A DNA stretch of 64,000 nucleotides from Bacillota bacterium (GCA_023388515.1 JAEWGD010000014.1:1-64000); one strand, 5' to 3'; shown: positions 42,391 through 51,651, counted from the first letter of the stretch. Numbers and translations: made by a program. Notes: a model not told the origin generated them from the sequence alone.

Positions 42391-43185
42391 TTAGTCAGAG
42401 CAGTTAGTTATTGCACCAGTTGGGCAAGCCTCATAGCAAACACCACAAACAGTGCATTTTTCATAGTCTATTTCAGCACAGTTATCTGTAACCTTAATTG
42501 CGTCACTTAGGCATTTCTTTTCGCATATTTTACAGCCAATACAGCCATTCTTACAGTTTGTCTTTGTTATTTTTCCATTGTCCTTTGAGGAACAAGCAAC
42601 ATCTATATGCTTTGTAACAGGTCGCAAGGAAATTAATAGGTTCGGGCAAGCCTTAACGCATTTTCCACATGATATGCAAGCCGATTTGTCAATACAAGCA
42701 ATGCCGTTTACAATTGAAATCGCATCATATTCACACACAGCAACACAGTCACCAAGCCCTAAACAGCCATATGTACACACCCCGTCACCACTGTAAAAGC
42801 GTTTAGTCGCCACACAACTCTGTATTCCATCAAATGTGAATTTCTTTGTAGTAGCATCACAATCACCACTGCAGTGCACAACAGCTACCTCCCGAACCAC
42901 GTCAACAGCATCTTTACCAAGTATATTGCTGATTTCTTCAACAACATCACTCCCGCCAGGCTTGCAAAGCGTCGTTGACTCATCTTTTTCTATAACAGCA
43001 CTCGCATAATCAGCACAGCCAGCATACCCACAAGCACCACAGTTAATCTGTGGCAGTGCGTCATTTACTCGCTCAATGCGTTCATCAACTTTTACCTCAA
43101 ATGCCTTAGACGCAACAGAAAGTAATATGCCTGCTACTAAACCAATTCCTGAAAATATTAATATGGGTATTACATAGGTTTCCAT
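42391..43185 (-). CDS. rnfB: Rnf complex subunit RnfB
   Basis: The iron-sulfur subunit of the Rnf complex that accepts electrons from reduced ferredoxin. It has 264 aa. An N-terminal membrane helix (about residues 3-25) precedes the four-Cys Fe-S motif NCGACGYAGCADYA plus CKPGG. Several 4Fe-4S motifs follow: CISCGKCVKACP, CIGCKICEKKC and CTVCGVCYEACP. It is the last gene of rnfCDGEAB. It is separated from rnfA by 255 bp filled with dispersed hairpin repeats, unlike the tight spacing elsewhere in the operon. Confidence 0.95.
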   Translation of the reverse strand: METYVIPILIFSGIGLVAGILLSVASKAFEVKVDERIERVNDALPQINCGACGYAGCADYASAVIEKDESTTLCKPGGSDVVEEISNILGKDAVDVVREVAVVHCSGDCDATTKKFTFDGIQSCVATKRFYSGDGVCTYGCLGLGDCVAVCEYDAISIVNGIACIDKSACISCGKCVKACPNLLISLRPVTKHIDVACSSKDNGKITKTNCKNGCIGCKICEKKCLSDAIKVTDNCAEIDYEKCTVCGVCYEACPTGAITNCSD

Positions 43186-43203
43186 ATATCACGTTCATCC
43201 CTT

Positions 43204-43422
43204 TCCTTCTTGTTCGCCTTACGGCATGAGGTTGCCGCCTCAAATTCCGCTTGTTCGCCTTACGGCATGAGGCTGCCGCCTCAAACTCCGCTAAGCTTTT
43301 TGAAAAAAGCTTAACCAAAAACTTTTATATGTGAGAAAATACATACACACAAAAGTTTTTAATCCAATTTTTTCAAAAAATTGGCGGGGGTTTGGGGCGA
43401 GTAGCCCCATAAGCCGACAGGC
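43204..43422. repeat. Head-to-head pair of dispersed hairpin elements between rnfA and rnfB
   Basis: Left copy, minus orientation (about 43204-43325): the usual GAGGC/GCCTC module, present twice, and the AAGCTTTTTTCAAAAAGCTT hairpin. Right copy, plus orientation (about 43339-43422): a variant with TCCAATTTTTTCAAAAAATTGG and GGGGC-GAGTA-GCCCC, then the same CCGACAGGC tail. Both stems differ from the common form by paired changes that keep base pairing. Confidence 0.8.
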
Positions 43423-43440
43423 TTGACTTTGTCTTGCCAC

Positions 43441-44019
43441 TCAACTAGTAAACCCTGAAAAGCCCATAAAGCTTAGTGATACTATTGAGGCGGCAATTAA
43501 TGTTGATGGCACTCCCTTAAACGTTTCTGGTATATCAGCAGTTTCAAGCTTTGAGCGAACTCCAGCGAAAATTATAAGTACAAGCGTAAAGCCAATCCCT
43601 ACAAATGTTGAGTTTGCCAACGACTCCATAAAGCTGAATTCATTGTCAATGTTTATAAGCGTTACACCCAATACTGCACAGTTTGTTGTGATAAGTGGAA
43701 GATAAACTCCAAGCGACTTGTAAAGTGGTGGCATAAACTTTTTCAGAACAATTTCAACAAGCTGAACGAATAACGCAATAATAAGTATAAATATTATAGT
43801 TCGTAGGTAGGTAAGTCCCATCGGTTCTAATATTAGCGTGTATGCAGGATATGTAAACGCTGTTGCACAAGCCATTACAAAAATTACAGCAGCACCCATG
43901 CCAAGACTTGAAGTCAACTTTTTTGATACTCCAAGAAATGGGCAGATACCCATGAATTTTGATAGAACAAAGTTATCGGTTAAAATTGCAGAAAGCATAA
44001 TCACAAAATAAGTTTTCAT
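43441..44019 (-). CDS. rnfA: Rnf complex subunit RnfA
   Basis: An integral membrane subunit (192 aa, six predicted helices) of the ferredoxin:NAD+ oxidoreductase, which pumps Na+ or H+. Family motifs: NFVLSKFMGICPFLGVSKK in the first third and LPLITTNCAVLGVTLINID around the half-membrane cysteine (TNCAVLG) that holds a shared Fe-S cluster with RnfE. The start codon ATG adjoins the end of rnfE with 1-bp contact, and GGAGGTGG precedes it, so translation is coupled. Confidence 0.95.
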   Translation of the reverse strand: MKTYFVIMLSAILTDNFVLSKFMGICPFLGVSKKLTSSLGMGAAVIFVMACATAFTYPAYTLILEPMGLTYLRTIIFILIIALFVQLVEIVLKKFMPPLYKSLGVYLPLITTNCAVLGVTLINIDNEFSFMESLANSTFVGIGFTLVLIIFAGVRSKLETADIPETFKGVPSTLIAASIVSLSFMGFSGFTS

Positions 44020-44687
44020 TACTCACCACCTCCATTTGCACCACAAACAGCCGAATTAGGACAACCTTTACAGCCGATTTCCTTAGGTGGCTTTTTATTT
44101 GCAAGTTTATTTACCAGAGCTATGATTACGCCAAGCACGAAAAATCCACCTGCTGGCATAATGAAAATGGTCATAGATGCGTCAAGAGGAATATTTACTT
44201 CAAAATTTGTACCTGTAAGCCATGTTCCAGCACCCATGATTTCCCTAATTGTACCCATAGCAAAGAGTGAAAGAGTGAACCCAAGTCCCATTCCCAAGCC
44301 GTCTAAAATTGATGGCATAAGCTTATTTTTGCAAGCAAACATTTCAGCACGACCTAGTATAATGCAGTTTACGGTGATAAGCGATAGGAATGTTCCAAGA
44401 CTTGTATATAATTCTGGCAGATACCCTTTCATAAGAAACTCAATCAGCGTAACAAATCCAGCAATAATAACTATGTAGCAAGGTAGCTTTACAGCTTTGG
44501 GGATAATATTTTTCAAGAGTGATATAGCGATATTTGAGCAGACAAGCACAAAGGCTGTTGCAAGTCCCATTCCAAGCCCGTTCATTGCCTCCGTAGTAAT
44601 TGCGAGAGTAGGACACATTCCGAGCAGAGAAACTAGGGTTGGGTTTTCTTTAATGATACCTTTAGTAAACTCTTTTAAGTTACTCAC
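44019..44687 (-). CDS. rnfE: Rnf complex subunit RnfE
   Basis: A paralogue of RnfA that packs against it in the membrane (222 aa, six helices). NPTLVSLLGMCPTLAITTEA carries one conserved Cys and LSLITVNCIILGRAEMFA the other, at the sites that bind the intramembrane iron-sulfur cluster. The C-terminal tail has extra cysteines (CKGCPNSAVC). The start is GTG behind GGAG and overlaps the end of rnfG by 8 bp. Confidence 0.95.
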   Translation of the reverse strand: MSNLKEFTKGIIKENPTLVSLLGMCPTLAITTEAMNGLGMGLATAFVLVCSNIAISLLKNIIPKAVKLPCYIVIIAGFVTLIEFLMKGYLPELYTSLGTFLSLITVNCIILGRAEMFACKNKLMPSILDGLGMGLGFTLSLFAMGTIREIMGAGTWLTGTNFEVNIPLDASMTIFIMPAGGFFVLGVIIALVNKLANKKPPKEIGCKGCPNSAVCGANGGGE

Positions 44688-45222
44688 CTAAAATCTCCTC
44701 CTTATGCTCATTGTAAGCGTTAATAGCAGTATCGACAGCGTTTTTTATGCCCTTTGATGAATAAGTAGCACCAGTGATACTGTCTATTTTATAGTTATCT
44801 GAATTTATTCCAACAAATTGGTCAAGAAAGCTTTTGTCTTTAACTTTTGTACCCAAGCCTTGAGTTTCACTGATAGCAATGATGCTTATGTTTTGTAGAT
44901 TTCCGTTTTCGTCAATACCAACAAGGGTATGCAGACCACCCTTTACATAACCATCAGCGATTATTTCAAAAGCAACCTGTCCGTTATCATTAACGATTAT
45001 GGAGGCTATTCCGTCATAGGTTTTAACAGTTCCATCATCATTTTCGAGCATTTTATATTCAGCATTGCTTTCACCATATATTTCATTTAAGCCCTCTTGC
45101 AGACTTTCTGTAATTACTCCTGTTGTATCAACATAGGTTGCCTCATAAGCGACAATAAGCAATCCACAGATAATACCACAAATCAGCATAAGAACCAAAG
45201 GAGCTTTAATTTTCTCAAGCAT
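44680..45222 (-). CDS. rnfG: Rnf complex subunit RnfG
   Basis: An FMN-carrying subunit (180 aa). One N-terminal helix (about residues 7-27) anchors an extracytoplasmic FMN-binding domain. DSITGATYSSKGIKNAV near residue 145 contains the Thr to which FMN is covalently attached through a phosphoester bond. I chose the ATG at 45222, nine bases after GGAGG; the longer reading to 45258 overlaps rnfD and has no ribosome site. Confidence 0.94.
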   Translation of the reverse strand: MLEKIKAPLVLMLICGIICGLLIVAYEATYVDTTGVITESLQEGLNEIYGESNAEYKMLENDDGTVKTYDGIASIIVNDNGQVAFEIIADGYVKGGLHTLVGIDENGNLQNISIIAISETQGLGTKVKDKSFLDQFVGINSDNYKIDSITGATYSSKGIKNAVDTAINAYNEHKEEILGE

Positions 45223-46171
45223 TTTGCATAACCTCCTTTTGTGGCTTTTTAGCACCAAGAGGTTTTGTCCTTGTAAATCTATCTATATAAGGTGTGAGTA
45301 TATTCATAAGTAGAATTGCAAACGATACGCCCTCAGGATAGCTACCGAACTGCCTTATAAGGAATGTAATAACACCACAGCCGATACCGAACACGATTTT
45401 ACCTTTGTTTGTAACTGGAGTAGTAACATAGTCAGTAGCCATGAAGAACGCACCGAGAATTAGACCACCAGTAAGGACTTGATAGAGAACATCTCCACCT
45501 GAAATCCATGTAAGGAGTGCAACAGAGCCGATAAAAGCGACAGGAGTTGTAGGGGAGATAATTCGTCTTATAATAAGATAAACGCCACCGATAAGCAGAG
45601 CCAACGCACAGGTTTCGCCCAAACTTCCACCAGTTGTTCCTAAGAATAATTCCTTATAGCTAAATGGCATTTCACCGTTAACCCATTCTTTAACAAGTGG
45701 AGTGGCACTTGATACAAGTTCATTATTTTTATAGAAAAACGGCTCAACCCATTCTGACATAGTGTTTGTAAACGAAAGCATTAGCACAATTCTTGCAGTT
45801 AACGCTGGGTTTGCAAAGTTATGCCCCAACCCACCAAAAAGCTGTTTTACAATTGCAATTGCGATAAAGCTACCGATAATCGCCTGCCATAGTGGAATAG
45901 TGGCAGGTAGATTTAACGCCAATATCACGCCAGTTACAACAGCACTTAAATCGCTTATAGTTTGCTTTTTCTTCATAATAATTCGGCAACCGTATTCAAA
46001 TACCACGCTAGAAACAACGCAAGTGATTATAACCAGAATAGCTTTCATACCAAATATAATCCCACTTGCAACAACTGTCGGCAAAAGGCTTGCTAACACG
46101 CAAAGCATAATTCTTTGCGTTGACATTTTATCTTTCTGATGGGGCGACGGTGACACGATAAGTCTATCCAC
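45215..46171 (-). CDS. rnfD: Rnf complex subunit RnfD
   Basis: A membrane subunit related to NqrB (318 aa, about eight to ten helices). VSPSPHQKDKMSTQRIM is the typical start region. LVSSATPLV near residue 155 carries the Thr for covalent FMN, and GHNFANPALTARI near residue 110 is a family signature. The GTG at 46171 lies 10 bases after AAAGGA; a TTG at 46180 directly abuts that site and is less likely. Its end overlaps rnfG by 8 bp. Confidence 0.93.
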   Translation of the reverse strand: MDRLIVSPSPHQKDKMSTQRIMLCVLASLLPTVVASGIIFGMKAILVIITCVVSSVVFEYGCRIIMKKKQTISDLSAVVTGVILALNLPATIPLWQAIIGSFIAIAIVKQLFGGLGHNFANPALTARIVLMLSFTNTMSEWVEPFFYKNNELVSSATPLVKEWVNGEMPFSYKELFLGTTGGSLGETCALALLIGGVYLIIRRIISPTTPVAFIGSVALLTWISGGDVLYQVLTGGLILGAFFMATDYVTTPVTNKGKIVFGIGCGVITFLIRQFGSYPEGVSFAILLMNILTPYIDRFTRTKPLGAKKPQKEVMQNA

Positions 46172-46214
46172 TTTTATCAAATCCTTTCAGCTTATAATGA
46201 TAAAGAATAACTGT

Positions 46215-47492
46215 CTATCTTTTTTGTATCAAAGCTTTTGCAAGCTGATGAGATTCGGCAAGCTTTCTATTTGCTGGACAACCATAAGAACAACAACCAC
46301 AGTTCATGCAAAGTACAACCTTTAGCTGTTCTAAATCCTTAACATTCTTATGTATATATGCCTTTTCAAGTTCAACAGGCATTAAGTTCATAGGGCATAC
46401 AGATATACAACGGCCACAGCGTATACAAGCTGTTTCGACCTGTTCTGTATATGTTTTAAAAGCAAGAATAGCATTACTTGTTTTAACAATAGGAGTTTCA
46501 AATGAATGTTGGCTCATGCCCATCATAGGACCACCGAATACAAGCTTTTTTATTTCATCTGTTTCTACTTCAGCAAATGAAAGTATATCTGAAACAGAAG
46601 TTCCAATCGGTACAAAAACATTGCAAGGTTTTTGTATTGCGTCGCCCTCAACAGTAATCCTTTTTGATACAAGAGGGATACCGTTTTGCATATATTGGTA
46701 AACAAAGGCAACGGTTGAAACATTAATTACAATAACGCCTTGTTCAGATGGAAGTTGCCCCTCTCCAACAATTCTGCCAGTTGTTGAATAAATTATTACC
46801 TTTTCTGCACCTTGAGGGTACCTTGATGGCAATGAAACTACTTCTATTTCAGGGGAATTTTCAGTAAGCTTTTTAAGCAACTCAATAGCCTTTGCTTTAT
46901 TGGACTCAATTGCTATTTTGGTTTTAGGAATATCAAGACATTGCATAACAAACTTTATTCCGTTAATAATATCATTAGGCGTTTCCATCATTTGTCTATA
47001 ATCAGAAGTGATATAAGGCTCACATTCAGCTCCATTTATAATTAACGTATCAATAGGAGTCTTTGAATCAAGCTTAATATATGTAGGAAATCCAGCACCA
47101 CCAAGACCACAAGAGCCACTTTCCCTCACAGCGTTGAGAAAGCTTTCCTTACTTGATATAATAGGTTTGCTTATATTGGGTGAGATAGTCTGCTTTCCAT
47201 CAGTTTCAATTTCAACAGCTTTGCAGGTTTTACCGTTTGCAAGCGTATAATCGCTGATTGCAACTACCTTTCCAGAAACGCTCGAATGAATAGGCAAGGA
47301 TAGAAAAGCTTTGGAATCTCCAATTTTTTGCCCAACGAAAACTTCATCACCAACCTTAACAAATGGCGTGCAAGTATCACCTATACTCATAAGCATAGGC
47401 AGTTTAACCCTTTTTGGTGTTGGGAGCTGTACAGTTTCAAGGTTTTCAGTCCCCTTAATGTTTTTAAGATGAATTGTGTTTAACTTTTTCAT
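46215..47492 (-). CDS. rnfC: Rnf complex subunit RnfC
   Basis: The NADH-binding peripheral subunit (425 aa), first gene of the operon. The Gly-rich GGAGFPTYIKLD near residue 130 and GAECEPYITSDYRQM form the FMN and NADH site of the NuoF-like fold. The C-terminal CIRCGRCISVCPMNLMP and CMNCGCCSYGCPANRKL bind two 4Fe-4S clusters. The ribosome site is GGAGG. The order rnfCDGEAB is the usual clostridial one and includes all six subunits, so the complex should be functional. Confidence 0.95.
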   Translation of the reverse strand: MKKLNTIHLKNIKGTENLETVQLPTPKRVKLPMLMSIGDTCTPFVKVGDEVFVGQKIGDSKAFLSLPIHSSVSGKVVAISDYTLANGKTCKAVEIETDGKQTISPNISKPIISSKESFLNAVRESGSCGLGGAGFPTYIKLDSKTPIDTLIINGAECEPYITSDYRQMMETPNDIINGIKFVMQCLDIPKTKIAIESNKAKAIELLKKLTENSPEIEVVSLPSRYPQGAEKVIIYSTTGRIVGEGQLPSEQGVIVINVSTVAFVYQYMQNGIPLVSKRITVEGDAIQKPCNVFVPIGTSVSDILSFAEVETDEIKKLVFGGPMMGMSQHSFETPIVKTSNAILAFKTYTEQVETACIRCGRCISVCPMNLMPVELEKAYIHKNVKDLEQLKVVLCMNCGCCSYGCPANRKLAESHQLAKALIQKR

Positions 47493-47585
47493 GAGTTTCC
47501 TCCAAAGATATATTTCACTTCAGGACCAGAATGTGTAAAATTTCTTCAAAAAGATAAAAACCCCTTTTATTTTTATTAAAAAAAT

Positions 47586-47616
47586 GTTATTATAATGTAC
47601 AGGTTATTATAATGTA
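47586..47616 (-). promoter_or_regulatory. Direct repeats at the rnf promoter
   Basis: GTTATTATAATGTA occurs twice (47586-47599 and 47603-47616), 17 bp apart. Read on the minus strand each carries TATAAT; the distal one has TAAACA 17 bases upstream, so the pair may be tandem promoters or a promoter with an operator. They lie immediately after the stop of the XRE regulator gene. Confidence 0.5.
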
Positions 47617-47620
47617 AAAG

Positions 47621-48310
47621 CTATTTACTGTTTATATCTTTCTCACAGCATTTTATGAGGTTTAATAAAGCAGAAGAATATTCGCTTTCATGCGACAAGC
47701 TTTCAGCCGTAATATGTAATGTTTCAATGTCTACATTAGAATTATTACCGTCAATTTCAATTGAATTTGCCATAGCTTTTATACAGGCTTGATTTTTGGA
47801 AATAATTGAGTCAACCATATCCTCAGCAATGGCATTGTCAACAGAAAAAATCTTTTGGTCGTTTTGGAGATTAGCATTATATAATGTTCTAAACATTTTA
47901 TATGCAGATAGCATGAAGTAAGAGTAGACTGGCTTTATAAATGCTTTATTACCAGATTTTTGTGCAAGGTTAAGAACATAGTTTGTTGTGTTATTTATTA
48001 TCTTTTTGTTGAACGCAAGAAAAGCATCGCTAAACATAGAATCATTATTTGATTTACCATGCCAGTCAGAGCCATCATTCGGGTCAGTGATAGTTTTATC
48101 TGGTTCACTAGTTCTCCCCAGAAGATAATCACATGACACGCAATAATAATTTGCAATTTTCACCAAGAACGAAAGCCCACATTCACGAATCCCTTTTTCA
48201 TAGTGAGAAAGTAAAGCCTGTGAGATTCCTAAATCCTGAGAAGCTTGCTTTTGACTTATTTTTCGTTGTTTTCGTTGCAGAGTAATTATTCTTGAAAATT
48301 CGGTATTCAT
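47621..48310 (-). CDS. XRE family transcriptional regulator
   Basis: A 229-aa cytosolic regulator. An N-terminal helix-turn-helix of the Cro/C1 type (about residues 8-62: KISQKQASQDLGISQALLSHYEKG) ends in SCDYLLGRT. A helical C-terminal region of about 150 residues has no ligand motif I recognise. It lies directly upstream of rnfC in the same direction with no terminator between, and could read through or act on rnf. A 12-nt direct repeat in its upstream region may be its own operator. Confidence 0.88.
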   Translation of the reverse strand: MNTEFSRIITLQRKQRKISQKQASQDLGISQALLSHYEKGIRECGLSFLVKIANYYCVSCDYLLGRTSEPDKTITDPNDGSDWHGKSNNDSMFSDAFLAFNKKIINNTTNYVLNLAQKSGNKAFIKPVYSYFMLSAYKMFRTLYNANLQNDQKIFSVDNAIAEDMVDSIISKNQACIKAMANSIEIDGNNSNVDIETLHITAESLSHESEYSSALLNLIKCCEKDINSK

Positions 48311-48334
48311 ATTACACCTCGTAAAGTTTTTGTA

Positions 48335-48501
48335 GGTTAAGTATTAGGAAATAAAAATGATATATTAATCATAGTTTGATAAAAAAACATCAATGTATCC
48401 AAGCTAATTCAGAAGAAGTTATAAATTTATTACAGCGAACATTTATCTACTAATACAAATTATATAACATTGAGTATAATTTGTAAAGGGGTTAAGTATT
48501 A
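48335..48501. promoter_or_regulatory. 12-nt direct repeats in the XRE/phosphatase divergent region
   Basis: GGTTAAGTATTA occurs at 48335-48346 and 48490-48501. The 316-base region between the divergent genes is otherwise A+T-rich, with no other signal I trust. These repeats are candidate binding sites for the XRE protein. Confidence 0.35.
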
Positions 48502-48626
48502 AAATGTTTAACATAAGTAATTAATAATTTTTGTTTAATATATGTACATAGCGAATTTATAGCATGAAATTAGTACATAATGTATAAAACAATAAAAATA
48601 TACAGACAATATAAGGAGATTAGAAA

Positions 48627-49265
48627 ATGAAGGGTTACAGATTAAGTTTAATTAGACATGGTAGGACAATTGCGAATGATAAGGGGATTTACATTGGCAA
48701 AACAGACTATCCCTTGTCAGATGATGGGAAAAAGGAACTCTTGGACAAGCTAGATGAATTTACATATCCTAAGGTACAGAGGGTATATTCAAGCCCACTT
48801 AAAAGGTGTACTGAAACTGCTGAGATACTCTTTTCACATAAGGAAATGCTTTTGGTTGACGATTTACGGGAGCTTGACTTTGGCGATTTTGAGGAAAAAA
48901 GTGTTGATGAGTTGATTAATCGTGAGGATTATAAGCAATGGTTAAAGGGTGGGATTGATAATTCAGCACCGAACGGGGAGAGTTTGTCGGAGCTTTCACT
49001 TCGCTCATTTAAAGCTTTGGAGGAAATCGTTATGGATATGATGAGGGAGGATTTGACGCATTGTGCAGTGGTAACTCATTCAGGTGTGATGACTAATATG
49101 CTTTCATGCTTTGGGATTCCTAAATATAACCCTAATCAGCTTACTTGCGATATTGGGGAGGGGTATGAGGTGCTTGTAACAGCACAGCTTTGGCAACAGG
49201 CACAGGCTTTTGAAATTCTCGGTAAGATACCACATAAATATGGTGAAATTGAAATTGACGAATAG
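48627..49265 (+). CDS. Histidine phosphatase family protein
   Basis: A 212-aa phosphatase of the phosphoglycerate mutase-like superfamily. LIRHGRTIAN (about residues 8-17) has the phospho-accepting His and its Arg. VYSSPLKRCTETAEIL has the second Arg, ELDFGDFEEKS the acid, and VVTHSGVM the second His, so all catalytic parts are present. Relatives include CobC (alpha-ribazole phosphatase) and broad sugar phosphatases. With no cobalamin genes nearby the substrate is open. The ribosome site is AAGGAG. Confidence 0.9.
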   Translation: MKGYRLSLIRHGRTIANDKGIYIGKTDYPLSDDGKKELLDKLDEFTYPKVQRVYSSPLKRCTETAEILFSHKEMLLVDDLRELDFGDFEEKSVDELINREDYKQWLKGGIDNSAPNGESLSELSLRSFKALEEIVMDMMREDLTHCAVVTHSGVMTNMLSCFGIPKYNPNQLTCDIGEGYEVLVTAQLWQQAQAFEILGKIPHKYGEIEIDE

Positions 49266-49376
49266 GTATACTATATATAGTATAAAACAGTTTGGTTGCT
49301 GATATTTATATTTCAACAATAGCACTCTCAAGAAAATCTCATACATATACATAATAAAAAATGAGGTGCTGAATAG

Positions 49377-50225
49377 ATGAACATAAAGGAAATTAAATAT
49401 AAAGCTAAGATTGCTATGAAGGAGAAGTATTGGGAGGCTTTCGTTGTGGTTTTTGCCTGCTTTGGAATATATATATTATTCAAGCTGGTTGAGATTATGG
49501 TTTCTGCCATTTTGATTTATAATAATACTATTGATATAAGTCAATTATTTTCAAGCAACAATACTATATGGACTATATTTAAAATGCTATATACAGTCTT
49601 TTTGTTTATAGCAATGGTTCCAGTAGTAACAGGTGCAGTTTGGTGGTTTTCACAGGCAGTAAGTAGGAATGAGTTTACATCGGATAGCGTTATACAATTA
49701 TATACAAGCTTTAAGGTAAATAGTAGAGCTATTCTTGTATATGGCTTAATGTGGGTGGTTCAGCTTTTGTCGTTAATTCCATCATGCCTTTTGATTTTTG
49801 GTGCGTATACTATAATAGTACATTATAATGTGAATTCGGATATACTTTATATAGCAGTTCAGCTGATTATTCTGGCAGTTGTTTTTCTTGGACTTTATAT
49901 TAGAGTTTCATTAGGTTTAATGCTTGCACCGTATATTTTTATCAGGCACCCTATGGATAATCCGTTTGAGATTGTTAGTATTTCGTTTAAGCTGATGAGG
50001 GGCAAGAAAATGGAAGCCTTAAAATTGTTGCTATCTTATATAGTATACCTACCTCTTATGGCTTTGGTTGTGACAATTCCCTTTATTATTCCTAATATAA
50101 TAATGTCGGTAACAGTTTTTGCAGAAAATATTGCGTCAGAATATGCTATAAAACAGATTAAAAATGAAAAGGTTAAATCGAGGAGAAGTGAAGTTGGAGA
50201 TATTGAGGTTCAAGGTAGAATGTAG
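49377..50225 (+). CDS. DUF975 family integral membrane protein
   Basis: A 282-aa membrane protein beginning NIKEIKYKAKIAMKEKYWEAFVVVF, the typical start of DUF975, with about six hydrophobic segments. The conserved-looking IFIRHPMDNPFEIVSISFKLMRGKKMEALKL loop precedes the last helices. Function unknown. Its last codons overlap the following pseudouridine synthase gene, so the two are probably co-translated. Confidence 0.8.
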   Translation: MNIKEIKYKAKIAMKEKYWEAFVVVFACFGIYILFKLVEIMVSAILIYNNTIDISQLFSSNNTIWTIFKMLYTVFLFIAMVPVVTGAVWWFSQAVSRNEFTSDSVIQLYTSFKVNSRAILVYGLMWVVQLLSLIPSCLLIFGAYTIIVHYNVNSDILYIAVQLIILAVVFLGLYIRVSLGLMLAPYIFIRHPMDNPFEIVSISFKLMRGKKMEALKLLLSYIVYLPLMALVVTIPFIIPNIIMSVTVFAENIASEYAIKQIKNEKVKSRRSEVGDIEVQGRM

Positions 50226-51027
50226 CGAGCCGATTATGGCAAAGGTTTTTCTTGCTGAAAAGGGCGTATCACGGCGATTAATGTCAAGGCTGAAAAGTCA
50301 AAAGAATGGTATAACCTGTAATGGTGAGCATATTCGTACAATAGATATGCTGAACAATGGCGATGAAGTTGTGCTTTCCATGAAAGACGAAAGCTTTTTA
50401 GAGGCTAATCCGTCGCTAAATGTTCCGATTGTTTATGAAAGCGATTCCGTTATAGTTTTCGATAAGCCGATTGGAATGCCCGTTCACCCGTCTATTAAAC
50501 ATCAGGGCGATACGCTGGGGAATTATTTTGCGTATTTACACCCGAACTTGACGTTTCGCCCTGTTAATCGACTGGATAGAGATACTTCTGGATTATGTGC
50601 TGTTGCTAAAAATGCCCATGCAGTAAGCATGATGAAACTTCAGAAAATTTACTATGCAGTAGCTTGTGGGGTTATAAAAGAAGATGGAGTGATAGATGCT
50701 CCGATTGATAGAGCAGAGGAGTCCATAATATTCCGTTGCGTTAGTCCAAACGGGAAAAGAGCTGTTACACATTATAATGTAATAAGAAGTAATGGCAAGT
50801 ATACATTGCTTGAGATAAGGCTTGAAACTGGTAGGACTCACCAAATACGAGTGCATTTTTCTTACATAGGACATCCTTTGGTGGGAGATGAGCTATATGG
50901 TAGTTTAAGTGATGAAATTACTGGACAGGCTTTGCACTGCGGTAAGTTGAGTTTCTTTGATGTATCGGTTGGTAAAGGGGTAGAAATCGTTGGTAAGATG
51001 AGAGGAGAAATGACAAACTTAGTTTAG
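50194..51027 (+). CDS. RluA family pseudouridine synthase
   Basis: Converts specific uridines in rRNA or tRNA to pseudouridine. An N-terminal S4-like RNA-binding part (EKGVSRRLMSRLK, about residues 20-75) precedes the catalytic domain with the active-site motif PVNRLDRDTSGL (Asp nucleophile) and the later LETGRTHQIRVH motif. The TTG at 50194, 8 bases after AGGAG, gives 277 aa and a natural family start; a longer reading to 50164 extends further into DUF975. The RluD/RluC/YtzG-type target cannot be assigned. Confidence 0.9.
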   Translation: MEILRFKVECSEPIMAKVFLAEKGVSRRLMSRLKSQKNGITCNGEHIRTIDMLNNGDEVVLSMKDESFLEANPSLNVPIVYESDSVIVFDKPIGMPVHPSIKHQGDTLGNYFAYLHPNLTFRPVNRLDRDTSGLCAVAKNAHAVSMMKLQKIYYAVACGVIKEDGVIDAPIDRAEESIIFRCVSPNGKRAVTHYNVIRSNGKYTLLEIRLETGRTHQIRVHFSYIGHPLVGDELYGSLSDEITGQALHCGKLSFFDVSVGKGVEIVGKMRGEMTNLV

Positions 51028-51114
51028 ACATAACAAATTTATATTTAGTATCTTTTTGTTACTGGTTTGTAATAAAGGTTAAGAAAAAATTAAAATATTG
51101 TAAGGAGTATGGTT

Positions 51115-51588
51115 ATGGAGAAGATTGCAAGTTTTCAGGTAGACCACAGATACATAGGGGTTGGAATGTATATTTCAAGGATAGATGGAGATATTGTCAC
51201 ATATGATATAAGGATGGTAAAGCCAAATGGTGGGGTTTATCTTGAAACTCCGTCAATGCACACGATAGAACACCTATTTGCGACATTTACAAGGAATACT
51301 GAGCATAAAGACAAGATAGTTTATGTTGGGCCAATGGGGTGTAGAACGGGCTTTTATTTGCTTGTTAGGGATATGACACATGAGGATGCGATTAAGCTAG
51401 TGGGGGATTCGTTCGGTTTTATTGCGTCTTATGAGGGTGAAATACCAGGTAGTACAGAAATTGAATGTGGTAACTACAAAGAGCATAATTTAGAGCAAGC
51501 GAGAGAAGATGTAAAGAATTTGTTAAGGAAGATTAAGGATTATAAAGCTGAAATGTTGGAATATTCTTGGCATAATAAACAAGTTTAA
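51115..51588 (+). CDS. luxS: S-ribosylhomocysteine lyase LuxS
   Basis: Splits S-ribosylhomocysteine into homocysteine and DPD, the precursor of the quorum signal AI-2, and so recycles the by-product of SAM-dependent methylation. It has 157 aa. The metal site is formed by HTIEHLFAT (two His) and the later Cys in GMGCRTGF-like PMGCRTGFYLLV and ESDFGS-like regions; the N-terminal FQVDHRYIG segment is also typical. The ATG at 51115 follows AAGGAGT; an in-frame ATG at 51109 overlaps that site. It stands alone, 33 kb from metK. Confidence 0.95.
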   Translation: MEKIASFQVDHRYIGVGMYISRIDGDIVTYDIRMVKPNGGVYLETPSMHTIEHLFATFTRNTEHKDKIVYVGPMGCRTGFYLLVRDMTHEDAIKLVGDSFGFIASYEGEIPGSTEIECGNYKEHNLEQAREDVKNLLRKIKDYKAEMLEYSWHNKQV

Positions 51589-51651
51589 ACAATAATAGTT
51601 GTGGGATATTCCAAAAAAGCTTCTTGTAATATGGAAATTAGTTAAAAACCA

